From: Cytophagales bacterium
GTDB taxonomy: Bacteria > Bacteroidota > Bacteroidia > Cytophagales > Spirosomataceae
Assembly (NCBI GenBank): GCA_013298025.1
Contig: JAAFJE010000005.1
Location: forward strand, 185,668 to 249,667
Reading direction: 5' to 3'
DNA: 64,000 bases
Part shown: positions 18,348 to 26,226 of the stretch, in pieces
How positions within the stretch are numbered: position 1 is the stretch's first letter
How the letters are laid out: the number at the start of each line of letters is the position of its first letter
Translations under genes and position numbers: made by a program
Notes under the pieces: generated by a model
What the model was told of the DNA's origin: nothing
Databases searched by the model: none
The model's input: the letters and a program-made list of their open reading frames with translations, nothing else

Positions 18348-18749
18348 TTAATCCTCTTTTGTAAAATATGACATAGGAAGACCTTGTAATAATTTTTCGG
18401 ACGCCTCAGAAATATTTCTTGTCCAAGTATACAATTCGAAGTTAACAGAACTTATAAAATCTGCATCATTAAACCTATCGTCAAGATAGGATATGTCAAT
18501 ATAAATATCCTGAATGTCTTTATACAATTCTGAATAATCCCTAAAGTAATAAAAATGAGATGTTGTAGATGCAATTTCGCTCATTGCAGAAACAGTATTA
18601 TCACTTATTCTTTGCAATAAAATCTCAAATCTCAATATTTCAAAGGAGAAAATCATGAATATGTCCGCTGCTGTAACACCGTCTATATCACACTTCTTTT
18701 TTATTTTCTGAATTACTGTATCTATTTTTTTTAAAATTGGATTATTCAT
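18348..18749 (-). CDS. Hypothetical helical protein, possible orphan immunity gene
   Basis: I do not recognise this 133-residue protein. It has no signal peptide or membrane segment and is predicted helical by eye, with evenly spaced Ile/Leu and Glu/Lys and a central acidic YKDIQDIYIDISYLDDRF region. Small AT-rich cytosolic genes next to toxin modules are commonly immunity genes, and both ends here abut repeat elements. The assignment is by position only. The start ATG at 18749 lies in AT-rich DNA typical of the island. Confidence 0.55.
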   Translation of the reverse strand: MNNPILKKIDTVIQKIKKKCDIDGVTAADIFMIFSFEILRFEILLQRISDNTVSAMSEIASTTSHFYYFRDYSELYKDIQDIYIDISYLDDRFNDADFISSVNFELYTWTRNISEASEKLLQGLPMSYFTKED

Positions 18750-18796
18750 TTGCTTTTATTTAGTGGGCTAGAATCAAATAATCTTGATGTTATTTT

Positions 18797-19275
18797 CGCC
18801 CTTGTTGGAGTTATCTCCAACAAGCTGTGCGTAAGCAACAAACCCTAGCTGTTTCAAGTTTGTGCGTAAGCAAATATCATATTTTCTTTTCAATTCATAT
18901 CCAGCGAGTTGCTTACGCTCGTTTCGTTGGAGATAACTCCAACGAAGGCGGAAAGCAGTCTCCGACTGTGACTTTGCTCAAATTGAACCTACTAAAGTAT
19001 TCAATCTTTGCTGTTTCGCCCTTGTTGGAGTTATCTCCAACAAGCTGTGCGTAAGCAACAAATCTCTATCATATTTTCTTTTTTTGATAGTTGGCAAGTT
19101 GCTTACGCTCGTTTCGTTGGAGATAACTCAAACGAAGGCGGAAAGCAGTCTCCGACTGCGACCTTGCTCCAATTGAACCTACTAAAGTATTCAATCTTTG
19201 CTATTGGTTGTACTGGTGGTGCAGTCGGAGACTGCACTTGATTTGTTGTTCCAAGTTCTTAAACTTGAAACAGCG
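18797..19275. repeat. Nested D-A-D-A palindromic repeat cluster
   Basis: Two D elements (18797-18951 and 19017-19141) have inverted ends based on TTGTTGGAGTTATCTCCAAC and CGTTGGAGATAACTCCAACG. After the first D comes a partial A element that is broken off at CTTTGCT by the second D. The second D is followed by an A right half ending at about 19275. An additional TAGCTGTTTCAAG fragment of the A end sits inside the first D. The arrangement indicates insertion of elements into one another. Confidence 0.75.
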
Positions 19276-19276
19276 A

Positions 19277-19438
19277 GGCAAAACATCGTGTGATGTAACC
19301 TTCCTGCAAGTGGCAGGAGCAAAACATCTTGTGATGAAACCTTCCTGCAAGTTGCAGGAGCAAAATATGTCACTCATGGCATGACTGACAATGGTATGGG
19401 TATCATCAGCCTTATGTGATAAGTCTTGCCATGAGTAT
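19277..19438. repeat. Composite palindromic repeat block, copy 2
   Basis: Two units containing TTCCTGCAAGT(T/G)GCAGGAGC are followed by the palindrome at 19372-19436 (ACTCATGGCATGACT and AGTCTTGCCATGAGT). The order and spacing match the block at 16934-17107. As in that block, a GATAAGCCTCACTCG segment follows and then the end of a minus-strand gene. Confidence 0.7.
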
Positions 19439-19495
19439 GAAAATTATAGGTCGTAGGAAAGCTTCGCTAAATTTACGACCAGACTGGGATAAGCC

Positions 19496-19813
19496 TCACT
19501 CGACATAGCCAATCAACCGTGGGTTATCTATGCTCCTAAACTCATCATATAGCTTAAAAAATAGATTCCAGCTATCATCCTTTGTCATTAGATATACATC
19601 CCAACTTCCTATAGCTCGTTCTTCTTCAAATTTTTCCTCTATAAACATAGAAAAGTAATACTTAAAATCTTCCTCATAAGCTTGAATATTTCCGTCTTCT
19701 ATCCGACAAAATAAATACCCATCTAAAAAAATTTTCAAATGAATTAATGTTTTTTCTCTAAAAACCATATTTGGTCTTTTTTCAATCATTTTTAAAAGTT
19801 TATCAAGTTCCAT
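19496..19813 (-). CDS. Probable immunity protein of the papain-fold toxin
   Basis: The 105-residue cytosolic protein starts MELDKLLKMIEKRPNMVF and has a DGYLFCRIED segment, an acidic middle and a WDVYLMTKDD stretch. It has no signal peptide. The gene starts one base after the stop of the toxin frame on the same strand, the classic arrangement of a polymorphic toxin and its immunity gene. I recall similar small proteins annotated as hypothetical near toxins but cannot name an Imm family. Its end (TGA in GTGAGGCTTATCC) runs into sequence shared with the flank of the other repeat block. Confidence 0.6.
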   Translation of the reverse strand: MELDKLLKMIEKRPNMVFREKTLIHLKIFLDGYLFCRIEDGNIQAYEEDFKYYFSMFIEEKFEEERAIGSWDVYLMTKDDSWNLFFKLYDEFRSIDNPRLIGYVE

Positions 19814-19814
19814 C

Positions 19815-22218
19815 TTACCAAGTTTTAGTAGTCATTTTGTAATGACCTTCTCGTATCAAATCGTTTATATCTAAATCATCTAACCAATCATCATACTTAA
19901 TGCCATTTAAGTTAAGATTGTCAAAAATCATATCCCCAACTTTAATAGCTTCATGAAAGCCGTTTTCACTAATATTACCTCCGTGTTCTTTATTATGATT
20001 TGGAAGGCATAAAATCATATCTTGATTTTATATGTATATGCTCTCCTTGTATATCTACTTCCTTCATTTTTGCTTTTAAGGCATCGGCAAAGAAATTACA
20101 CTTCCCCCATTGTTTATATGCTTTAGGTACTTTGGAGATAAGTTTTAAAGTTTGTAAGACAAAATCCGCTCCATTCGTCCCACTTACCCCAAAACACTTT
20201 TTCTTAGTCGCACTTGCCTCAACCCTAGCACTAGGGTTAGCAACTATACTATTGCCAATGAGACAGGTTGTTTCATAGATTTTGAGGTATCCTTTAACAC
20301 GTTTGCCGGCTTGGTCGATGTACTCGCCTGCTATGGAGCTTATGTAAGTCCAACCGCTGGTATTGGTGAGCCAATTGGCGGCTGGTACTTTAATAACCTT
20401 TTGGGTATAGCTCAATAACTCGGTAGTGCCATTAACGAGCAGTTTGGCGGTAATATTGGCTCTAGTACCCACTTTTTTGAGTACAGCGTTGGGCAACTTA
20501 TTCACCACATTGCTCATGGCCGCAAAGCCATTTTCTACCGCAGCAATCGTCTTTAAAGCTACTGTAAAGTTAGTGACTTTTGCCAATTTCTTTACACCTT
20601 GTAGTAATTTTACCGAGGCTACTCCTGTGGCATAATCGGCTACAAAATCGCCAAGCAAACGCCCTCGCATATAATAACATAGAGCAGGGTCGTCTGCATA
20701 CGTTCCTGAACAGGTGAGTATGTCACCATATTTAGCAACTTCTTTTTTGATACCCTCCCACGCAGCAGAACGAGCTTTGTCGTCTGTTGCAAGACTTTGC
20801 ATCATTTTAAGAGGCTCATACATTTGCTTGGCAATGTCTCGGCAAGGCCGCAAATCAGAAGAAGCCAATGGATTGATAGATTTTGCTAAGGCTGTGATAC
20901 AATCAAGCACTTGCTTCATACTACCTAATTGATCGGAAATATTGATGTAGAAGCCATCTATCAATCCTGATGCAAAGGCTTTATCATTTTTAAAATAGTA
21001 AGCGTCTTTCCAAATACATTGAGGAACTATACCCGTTTTTTCATCTATTGTAAACGGAGTAGGATTTGCTTGATTACAAAAAAGCTTGAGGAGAGGCTCC
21101 CATACTTTGCTTTCTATTTTAGCGGCGCCATTCCTAATATTCTGTTTAACTTCTGCGTTGGACATGGATCTTAACGAACCGTACCCCACGCTTTTGAGTA
21201 TGCCGTTGAAAAGCTCTATTTCTTCGTCGATGCTATTGAGTATCTCTTGTTTATCGGCATCAGAGTACTCCGAATCATATACAATTTGTTCTCTTAGCTC
21301 TTTTAAACCATAGGCATACGTAGGGATTTTATCATAATCGGCAGAAACATTCGTAAATTGGTCAGACCAATATTTGATGTTATCAACTAGATTTCCGAGG
21401 TCTTCAATGAACTTATCCACATCAAGAATCCCACGTCCTTCGGGGTCAAACACCGTCACCAACTTATTATCCGTTCCGTTTTTGAGCGATAAGCATTGGT
21501 TAAAGTCAACATTGGTAAACTGGGTTTCGAGGGCAATACCTTTGAGGTAAGGCACACTTACGGCGGCAGTACCACTAAACTTGCCATCGCCTGTAGGTTC
21601 GGCTGTCAGGATATTGGCTATAAAATCGCCAGCAAACACGTTGTCACCTACATCGAGGAAATTGAGGCGGGTGGTTTCTTCGGGGGCTTTCACTGCCGAG
21701 GCAGGGTTGCAGTACATGGCTTTTACCGTTTGGCAAGGCTCGCCCGAGAGGCTAACCTTGGCAGCACATTGGCTTGTACCACTGAGCATTTTGAGCGAGT
21801 AAAGGCCCGGTTTACTTACGCTAGGCGTAGCAATATTGCTTGTAAAGCCGTTAGGCCCCGTCCATTGGTACGTAATGCCGGCATTGACACCCCAAAAAGC
21901 AGTACCATTTTCGTTCTCATCAACTACCGATAGCGTAAGGGGTTTTACTACACCATTGTTGGCAGGGGCAAAAGAATAGGTTTCGGTGCTACCATCTGTG
22001 GCACTGATATACACAGCACAATCAGCAGTTTGGTTTACCTGTACTGTGGTAGTACTTGGTGTGGTACAACTACCAGCCGTTGCGGTACACGTTACAGTAT
22101 ATGTACCAGCAGCAAGGTTTGGCACAGCAAGCGTTTTACTTGCACTTGTTGGAGAAAAGTTAAGGAATTTTAGGCGAAGTTCATTGATTTTTATAAATTG
22201 TATATGTCCTCCATCCAC
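19815..22218 (-). pseudogene. 5'-truncated, frameshifted polymorphic toxin with a papain-fold C-terminal domain
   Basis: The first frame (22218-19993) encodes 741 residues: an N-terminal Ig/PKD-like piece (YQWTGPNGF), a beta-rich segment (LDVGDNVFAGDF) like those in Bacteroidota secreted toxins, a long helical region, and the start of a toxin domain with catalytic-type Cys in WGKCNFFADALK. It then stops. The second frame (20018-19815) continues with NGFHEAIKVGDMIFDNLN, supplying the His and Asp/Asn expected of a papain-like toxin. Removing one A from the A4 run at 20026-20029 would join the frames. The N-terminus has no signal peptide or proper ATG, so the 5' part is missing. The immunity-like gene follows at one base. 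Inactive as written unless frameshifting occurs. Confidence 0.72.
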
Positions 22219-22241
22219 TTTAAAACCCTATTTTAACTTTG

Positions 22242-23009
22242 ATGAAACTGTCTAAAAATATATTATTTTCAACAATACTACTCTTATGTACATCTACAAG
22301 TATTGCTCAAAACCAATCCCTTCCTAAAAGCTTACCCTTTCTAAAAGATTTTACTACTTATTGGTACTATTATAATGAAAGCACCAATCTGAGTAATGAG
22401 TTTATTCCATTGGATGAATCTAAGAAAGAAATCAAGAAAATAGTTTTCTTGCAACACTTATCAAATGGTAAATATATCCCTGTAAGAGTGTTGATAAATA
22501 ATAAGGTGCATTATCAACTTTATGGGATTGATGCGAAAATTAGCGAGGAAATAAAGCAGGTCATTAAACAAATGGCTGCAATTGAAATTAAAAACTTAAT
22601 GTATGAAGGTAAAAAAATACCTGATTTCAATTTTACAGATTTAGAAGGTAAAAAATATAATGATAAAAATACCAAAGGGAAAGTTATTGTAATGAAACTT
22701 TGGTTTATAGGCTGTAAAGTTTGTATTCAAGAAATGCCTCAACTGAATGAATTGGCACAAAAATACAGTAACAGAAATGATATAATATTTTTAAGCCTTG
22801 CTTTAGACAAACCTCAAAAACTTAAAGCGTTCCTACATAAAACTACCTTCAAATATGCTGTTGTTGCAGACAAAGAAAAATACATAAATGAAGCTTTACA
22901 GATTAATGAATTTCCTACGCATATCATTGTGAATAGAAAAGGGATTATTGTTAAAGTCTTTTCCTCTGCCAAATTCCTACCAAATGTTCTTTCAAATACT
23001 TTGAAGTGA
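22242..23009 (+). CDS. TlpA-like thioredoxin-fold protein
   Basis: The 255-residue product has a signal peptide (MKLSKNILFSTILLLCTSTS, with AQ cleavage) and so acts in the periplasm. An unassigned N-terminal domain (about 25-120) precedes a TlpA/AhpC-TSA-like thioredoxin domain from about 123. This has PDFNFTDLEGK, the redox motif CKVC preceded by KLWFIG, and the cis-Pro region EFPTHIIVNRKG. It probably reduces or isomerises disulfides. I used the ATG at 22242; the in-frame TTG one codon earlier is less likely. It starts directly where the toxin remnant breaks off on the opposite strand, so its insertion may have removed the toxin's 5' part. Confidence 0.85.
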   Translation: MKLSKNILFSTILLLCTSTSIAQNQSLPKSLPFLKDFTTYWYYYNESTNLSNEFIPLDESKKEIKKIVFLQHLSNGKYIPVRVLINNKVHYQLYGIDAKISEEIKQVIKQMAAIEIKNLMYEGKKIPDFNFTDLEGKKYNDKNTKGKVIVMKLWFIGCKVCIQEMPQLNELAQKYSNRNDIIFLSLALDKPQKLKAFLHKTTFKYAVVADKEKYINEALQINEFPTHIIVNRKGIIVKVFSSAKFLPNVLSNTLK

Positions 23010-23017
23010 AATTTTCG

Positions 23018-23114
23018 CCCCCAGCTATTCCAAGTGTAAGAACTTGGAACGCCGAATAAAAAGCAGTCTCCGACTGCGACTTTGCTCAAAGAATAGCCAA
23101 CTCATGGCATGACT
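23018..23114. repeat. Left half of an A element plus a B fragment
   Basis: From 23018 the sequence follows the A left end (CCCAGCTATTCCAAG, AAGAACTTGGAACGCCG, AAGCAGTCTCCGACTGCGAC) and stops after TTTGCTCAAA at about 23090. It is followed at 23100-23114 by ACTCATGGCATGACT, the left end of the B palindrome. Confidence 0.65.
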
Positions 23115-23168
23115 CATCAAATCATTTATACTTACACGAATATAGGTAATCAAAAAACAACATAAACT

Positions 23169-24209
23169 ATGAAGCATACGAGCAATAAATTCACCAAAAG
23201 CAGCCAAATAGCAATATACTGCCTATTAGTATTTTTGGGCATGAAGCCTACTTTATTTTCCCAATCCAATCAAAACACTTTCAGTATTGATACCAAATAT
23301 TTACTGAAGAATCATGAAAAAATGGATGCTATCAATACGACTAAAAACAAAAATGATGAGCAATTAACTAATAATAGAGTTCAACGGAAAATAATGTATC
23401 GTTTTACCTTGCCTGATAAGCGAGCAATACAATTAGTTCAGCAGTTAAAAGAATTTGAAGAGGTTATTTTATCAGACTCATATTTATATGTTAAAAACTC
23501 GAAAGGTCGTACACTTGACTCCATCCTAGTTGATAAAAACATCAATTGGGAAGATTTTAATTATAAAATGACTTCGAAAATTGAATACAACGGGACAGAT
23601 TTAACAATTCGTATGGCGGATAGAGAGGAAGTGTGGGAAATTGGTACTGGAAAGGGATTCCGTTCTAAAGAGCATAAGTACTTATTTAAGTTGAACACGC
23701 AAGGAGTATTTAGTTTTCAAAAAGATTCAATAACAAAGAATATTATCTCTATGGATGGGGGGGCTCATGAGCGTTTTTACTCTGACAGCGATTTTTTTGA
23801 AGGTCGGATAGCAGATACAGTAACTCTTCAAGATAACAAAACTCTGGTTGTATTTATCGAAGCTAAAGTAGGTGATAATGAAATCTATCTGTTTCAAAAA
23901 GATATACATGGGGTCCTAAATTATATCGATCAGGAACGTGTGACTAAGCTGAGTAATAAGTACAAGATGCAGAAGATTGAATCTTATAAAGACGGGATAA
24001 AGATTCCTGTAAAAAATAATACAACCAACAAGGTAGTTGTATTATTTTTTAAGTTTATCAATCCTAAATCAAATTTTTATACTAGCTTTTTGCTTGAAAA
24101 AATAGAGGCTTACGAGCATAACAAAACATATAATGTGGGCTTTGATAAGCAAAAGAGGTATACTATTGATCGAGTAAATGAAATTGTGACTAAAATTAAG
24201 ATTCCCTAG
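23169..24209 (+). CDS. Unknown secreted protein
   Basis: I do not recognise the family. The 346-residue product has an N-terminal hydrophobic stretch (about residues 14-32, IAIYCLLVFLGMKPTLF) followed by QS, consistent with a signal peptide. The mature protein is rich in Lys, Asn and Asp with alternating hydrophobic residues suggesting beta structure, and contains MADREEVWEIGTGKGF and a later YKDGIKIPVKNN. No catalytic motif is evident. It is AT-rich like the rest of the island and is bounded by repeats on both sides. It may be cargo with the TlpA-like gene upstream, 159 bases away on the same strand. Confidence 0.65.
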   Translation: MKHTSNKFTKSSQIAIYCLLVFLGMKPTLFSQSNQNTFSIDTKYLLKNHEKMDAINTTKNKNDEQLTNNRVQRKIMYRFTLPDKRAIQLVQQLKEFEEVILSDSYLYVKNSKGRTLDSILVDKNINWEDFNYKMTSKIEYNGTDLTIRMADREEVWEIGTGKGFRSKEHKYLFKLNTQGVFSFQKDSITKNIISMDGGAHERFYSDSDFFEGRIADTVTLQDNKTLVVFIEAKVGDNEIYLFQKDIHGVLNYIDQERVTKLSNKYKMQKIESYKDGIKIPVKNNTTNKVVVLFFKFINPKSNFYTSFLLEKIEAYEHNKTYNVGFDKQKRYTIDRVNEIVTKIKIP

Positions 24210-24256
24210 AGTTTATAACGTCGGGGAGGTTTTAAACCTCCCCGACGTTATAAACT
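24210..24256. repeat. 47-base perfect palindrome
   Basis: A 23-bp arm (24210-24232, AGTTTATAACGTCGGGGAGG and TTT) is followed by one base and its exact complement (24234-24256). It begins at the base after the stop codon of the 23169-24209 gene, so it can serve as a terminator. Its length and perfection suggest a mobile palindromic element. Confidence 0.8.
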
Positions 24257-24273
24257 ACTTGTATTTGGTTTCA

Positions 24274-24323
24274 ACTCATGCCATGACTTATCATCAGCCT
24301 TATGAGATAAGTCATGGCATGAG
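24274..24323. repeat. B-type palindrome, intact copy
   Basis: ACTCATGCCATGACTTATC (24274-24292) pairs perfectly with GATAAGTCATGGCATGAGT (24305-24323) around 12 bases. Less symmetric relatives lie at 17043-17107 and 19372-19436, which share the ends and the ATCAGCCTTAT loop. Confidence 0.75.
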
Positions 24324-24331
24324 TAAAAAAG

Positions 24332-24510
24332 CCCTAGCTGTTTCAAGTTTAAGAACTTGGAACGCCGAATAAAAAGCAGTCTCCGACTGCGACCTTGCTC
24401 AAATTGAACATACTAAAATATGCAATCTTTGCTATTGGTTGTACTGGTGGTGCAGTCGGAGACTGCACTTGATTTATTGTTCCAAGTTCTTAAACTTGAA
24501 ACAGCGAGGG
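24332..24510. repeat. A-type MITE-like element, full copy 1
   Basis: The element is 179 bp. Its ends form a near-perfect 32-bp inverted repeat beginning CCCTAGCTGTTTCAAG and, on the other strand, CCCTCGCTGTTTCAAG. Inside is a second inverted repeat, GCAGTCTCCGACTGC against GCAGTCGGAGACTGC. It has no coding frame. The structure fits a non-autonomous transposable element or a large RNA hairpin. A second copy of the same length lies at 24706-24884; 195 bp of AT-rich sequence without a recognisable gene separate them. Confidence 0.8.
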
Positions 24511-24705
24511 GGAAGAATATTTGGCATTAAAACATAAGTTTCACAACAAAGTTTTTACCAAAAAATCGCAAGGAACAAGCACAAAAGTTGTTTTTATCGA
24601 AACAGAAAGATGTACAGAATTATGATTTTTGTATTATTTTGCCGATAATGCTATTACTCGTAAGTTTAATAGCTATCAAGAACTAGAAAACGAATGACAA
24701 AAGTA

Positions 24706-24884
24706 CCCTAGCTGTTTCAAGTTTAAGAACTTGGAACGCCGAATAAAAAGCAGTCTCCGACTGCGACTTTGCTCAAATTGAACATACTAAAATATTCAAC
24801 CTTTGCTATTGGTTGTACTGGTGGTGCAGTCGGAGACTGCACTTGATTTGTTGTTCCAAGTTCTTAAACTTGAAACAGCGAGGG
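24706..24884. repeat. A-type MITE-like element, full copy 2
   Basis: This copy has the same length, the same ends and the same internal inverted repeat as copy 1, with only scattered base differences (for example TATTCAACC against TATGCAATC). The same orientation and 195-bp spacing make the pair a possible compound arrangement. It is followed by another short palindrome at 24891. Confidence 0.8.
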
Positions 24885-24890
24885 AAATAA

Positions 24891-24929
24891 AAACTCCTTA
24901 TCAAGCGAGACTCGCTTGATAAGGAGTTT
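24891..24929. repeat. 39-base perfect palindrome before bioF
   Basis: AAACTCCTTATCAAGCGAG (24891-24909) is followed by one base and its exact complement (24911-24929). It marks the right edge of the repeat-rich island, about 50 bases before bioF. It could act as a terminator in both directions. Confidence 0.75.
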
Positions 24930-24977
24930 CGTCAAGTACGTTTGAAAATTGCACCGCCGTAGCGGATGCTTACATTT

Positions 24978-26108
24978 ATGCAAGATACTTTTTTATCCGA
25001 AGCACTCGCCCAGCGAGTAGCCCAAGGTTTACAACGCCATTTACGTACCACGACTGGTCTGATAGATTTCTGCTCGAACGATTACTTAGGCTTTGCTCGT
25101 TCCGAAACATTGGCTCAAAACATAGCCCAAGAACTGGCTACGCTCAAGGCAATGGGTTTTTCTACGACAGGGGCTACAGGCTCTCGTTTGTTGGCTGGCA
25201 ATTATGCCTATACCGAAGCCTTAGAAAAGCAAATTGCTCGTTTTCATGGGGCCGAAGCAGGATTAATCTTCAATTCTGGCTATGATGCCAACTTGGGCGT
25301 TTTGGCGAATATTCCACAAAAAGGCGATTTTTTACTCACCGATGAGCTTATCCACGCCAGTATGATTGATGGGGCAAGGCTTGGCTTGGCTACGAGGTAT
25401 AAATTTCGGCATAATGATATGGAAGATTTGGCGAAGAAAATCAAGGTTTGTCGTGAGCAAAACCCACAAGCAAGGGTATTTGTGGCGGTAGAATCGGTGT
25501 ATTCGATGGACGGCGACACCGCTCCGCTTACAGCCATAGCCAAACTTTGCAGCCAATACGAAGCCTATTTGATTGTTGACGAAGCCCATGCCACAGGCGT
25601 TTTTGGTACACAAGGGCAAGGACTTGTTTCATATTTAGGACTTGAAAACCAGGTTTTTGCCAGAATTATTACTTTTGGAAAAGCCCTCGGATGCCACGGA
25701 GCAATCGTAGTAGGAAGCGAAGTTTTACGGGCTTATCTGATTAATTTTGCCCGTTCTTTTATTTACACAACAGCCGCACCTTTGCATACACACGCCAGTG
25801 TAAAATGTGCCTACGACTTGTTGGCATCGCCATCGTTTTCTAACCAAAAGCTGCATCAACTGATTGCTTTTTTCAAACAAAAAGCCAAAGAAACCGCCCG
25901 TTTTGACATACTCCCAAGCGATTCGGCTATTCAAGGAATTTTAGTACCAGGCAACGAAGCTTGTAGAGCCTTGGCATGGCAGTTACAGCAACAAGGGCTA
26001 GACATCCGCCCGATTGTATCGCCAACTGTACCCAAGGGCAAAGAACGCCTCCGCATTTGTTTGCATACCTACAATTCGGAAGAAGAAATTGCCAAAATTT
26101 TTGACTAA
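24978..26108 (+). CDS. bioF: 8-amino-7-oxononanoate synthase BioF
   Basis: BioF is a pyridoxal-phosphate enzyme that condenses pimeloyl-ACP (or CoA) with alanine, the first committed step of biotin ring assembly. The protein has the fold-type I pattern: DFCSNDYLGF near the N-terminus, GATGSRLLAGN, ESVYSMDGD, VDEAHATGVFG, and the cofactor lysine in FGKALGCHG (Lys235 with this start). The ATG at 24978 is preferred; another in-frame ATG at 24966 would add four residues and cannot be excluded. bioD and bioA lie downstream, but prfC and a terminator intervene. bioB and bioC are not in the window. Confidence 0.93.
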   Translation: MQDTFLSEALAQRVAQGLQRHLRTTTGLIDFCSNDYLGFARSETLAQNIAQELATLKAMGFSTTGATGSRLLAGNYAYTEALEKQIARFHGAEAGLIFNSGYDANLGVLANIPQKGDFLLTDELIHASMIDGARLGLATRYKFRHNDMEDLAKKIKVCREQNPQARVFVAVESVYSMDGDTAPLTAIAKLCSQYEAYLIVDEAHATGVFGTQGQGLVSYLGLENQVFARIITFGKALGCHGAIVVGSEVLRAYLINFARSFIYTTAAPLHTHASVKCAYDLLASPSFSNQKLHQLIAFFKQKAKETARFDILPSDSAIQGILVPGNEACRALAWQLQQQGLDIRPIVSPTVPKGKERLRICLHTYNSEEEIAKIFD

Positions 26109-26141
26109 ACACGCTTTTCAGCAAGTACTTGAGTCATAAAA

Positions 26142-26180
26142 TAACCTCGCAGCATAAAAACCTGTGAGGTTAATTTTTTT
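26142..26180 (+). terminator. Terminator between bioF and prfC
   Basis: TAACCTCGCAG pairs with CTGTGAGGTTA (one wobble pair) around about 8 bases, followed by seven T residues. It lies 33 bases after the bioF stop codon and shows that bioF is not simply cotranscribed with prfC. Confidence 0.8.
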
Positions 26181-26185
26181 ATCCG

Positions 26186-26193
26186 TAATTTTG
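26186..26193 (+). promoter_or_regulatory. Candidate -7 promoter element for prfC
   Basis: TAATTTTG matches TAnnTTTG and sits directly after the bioF terminator, 33 bases before the prfC ATG. The -33 region is T-rich but has no exact TTTG. Confidence 0.5.
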
Positions 26194-26226
26194 CACCTTC
26201 ATTTCCAGTGACTTGATTTATTCCTC

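Noticed and set aside
20000..20035. Programmed ribosomal frameshift in the toxin
   Set aside because: No slippery heptamer with a downstream structure was seen; a simple one-base error or decay in an A4 run is more likely.
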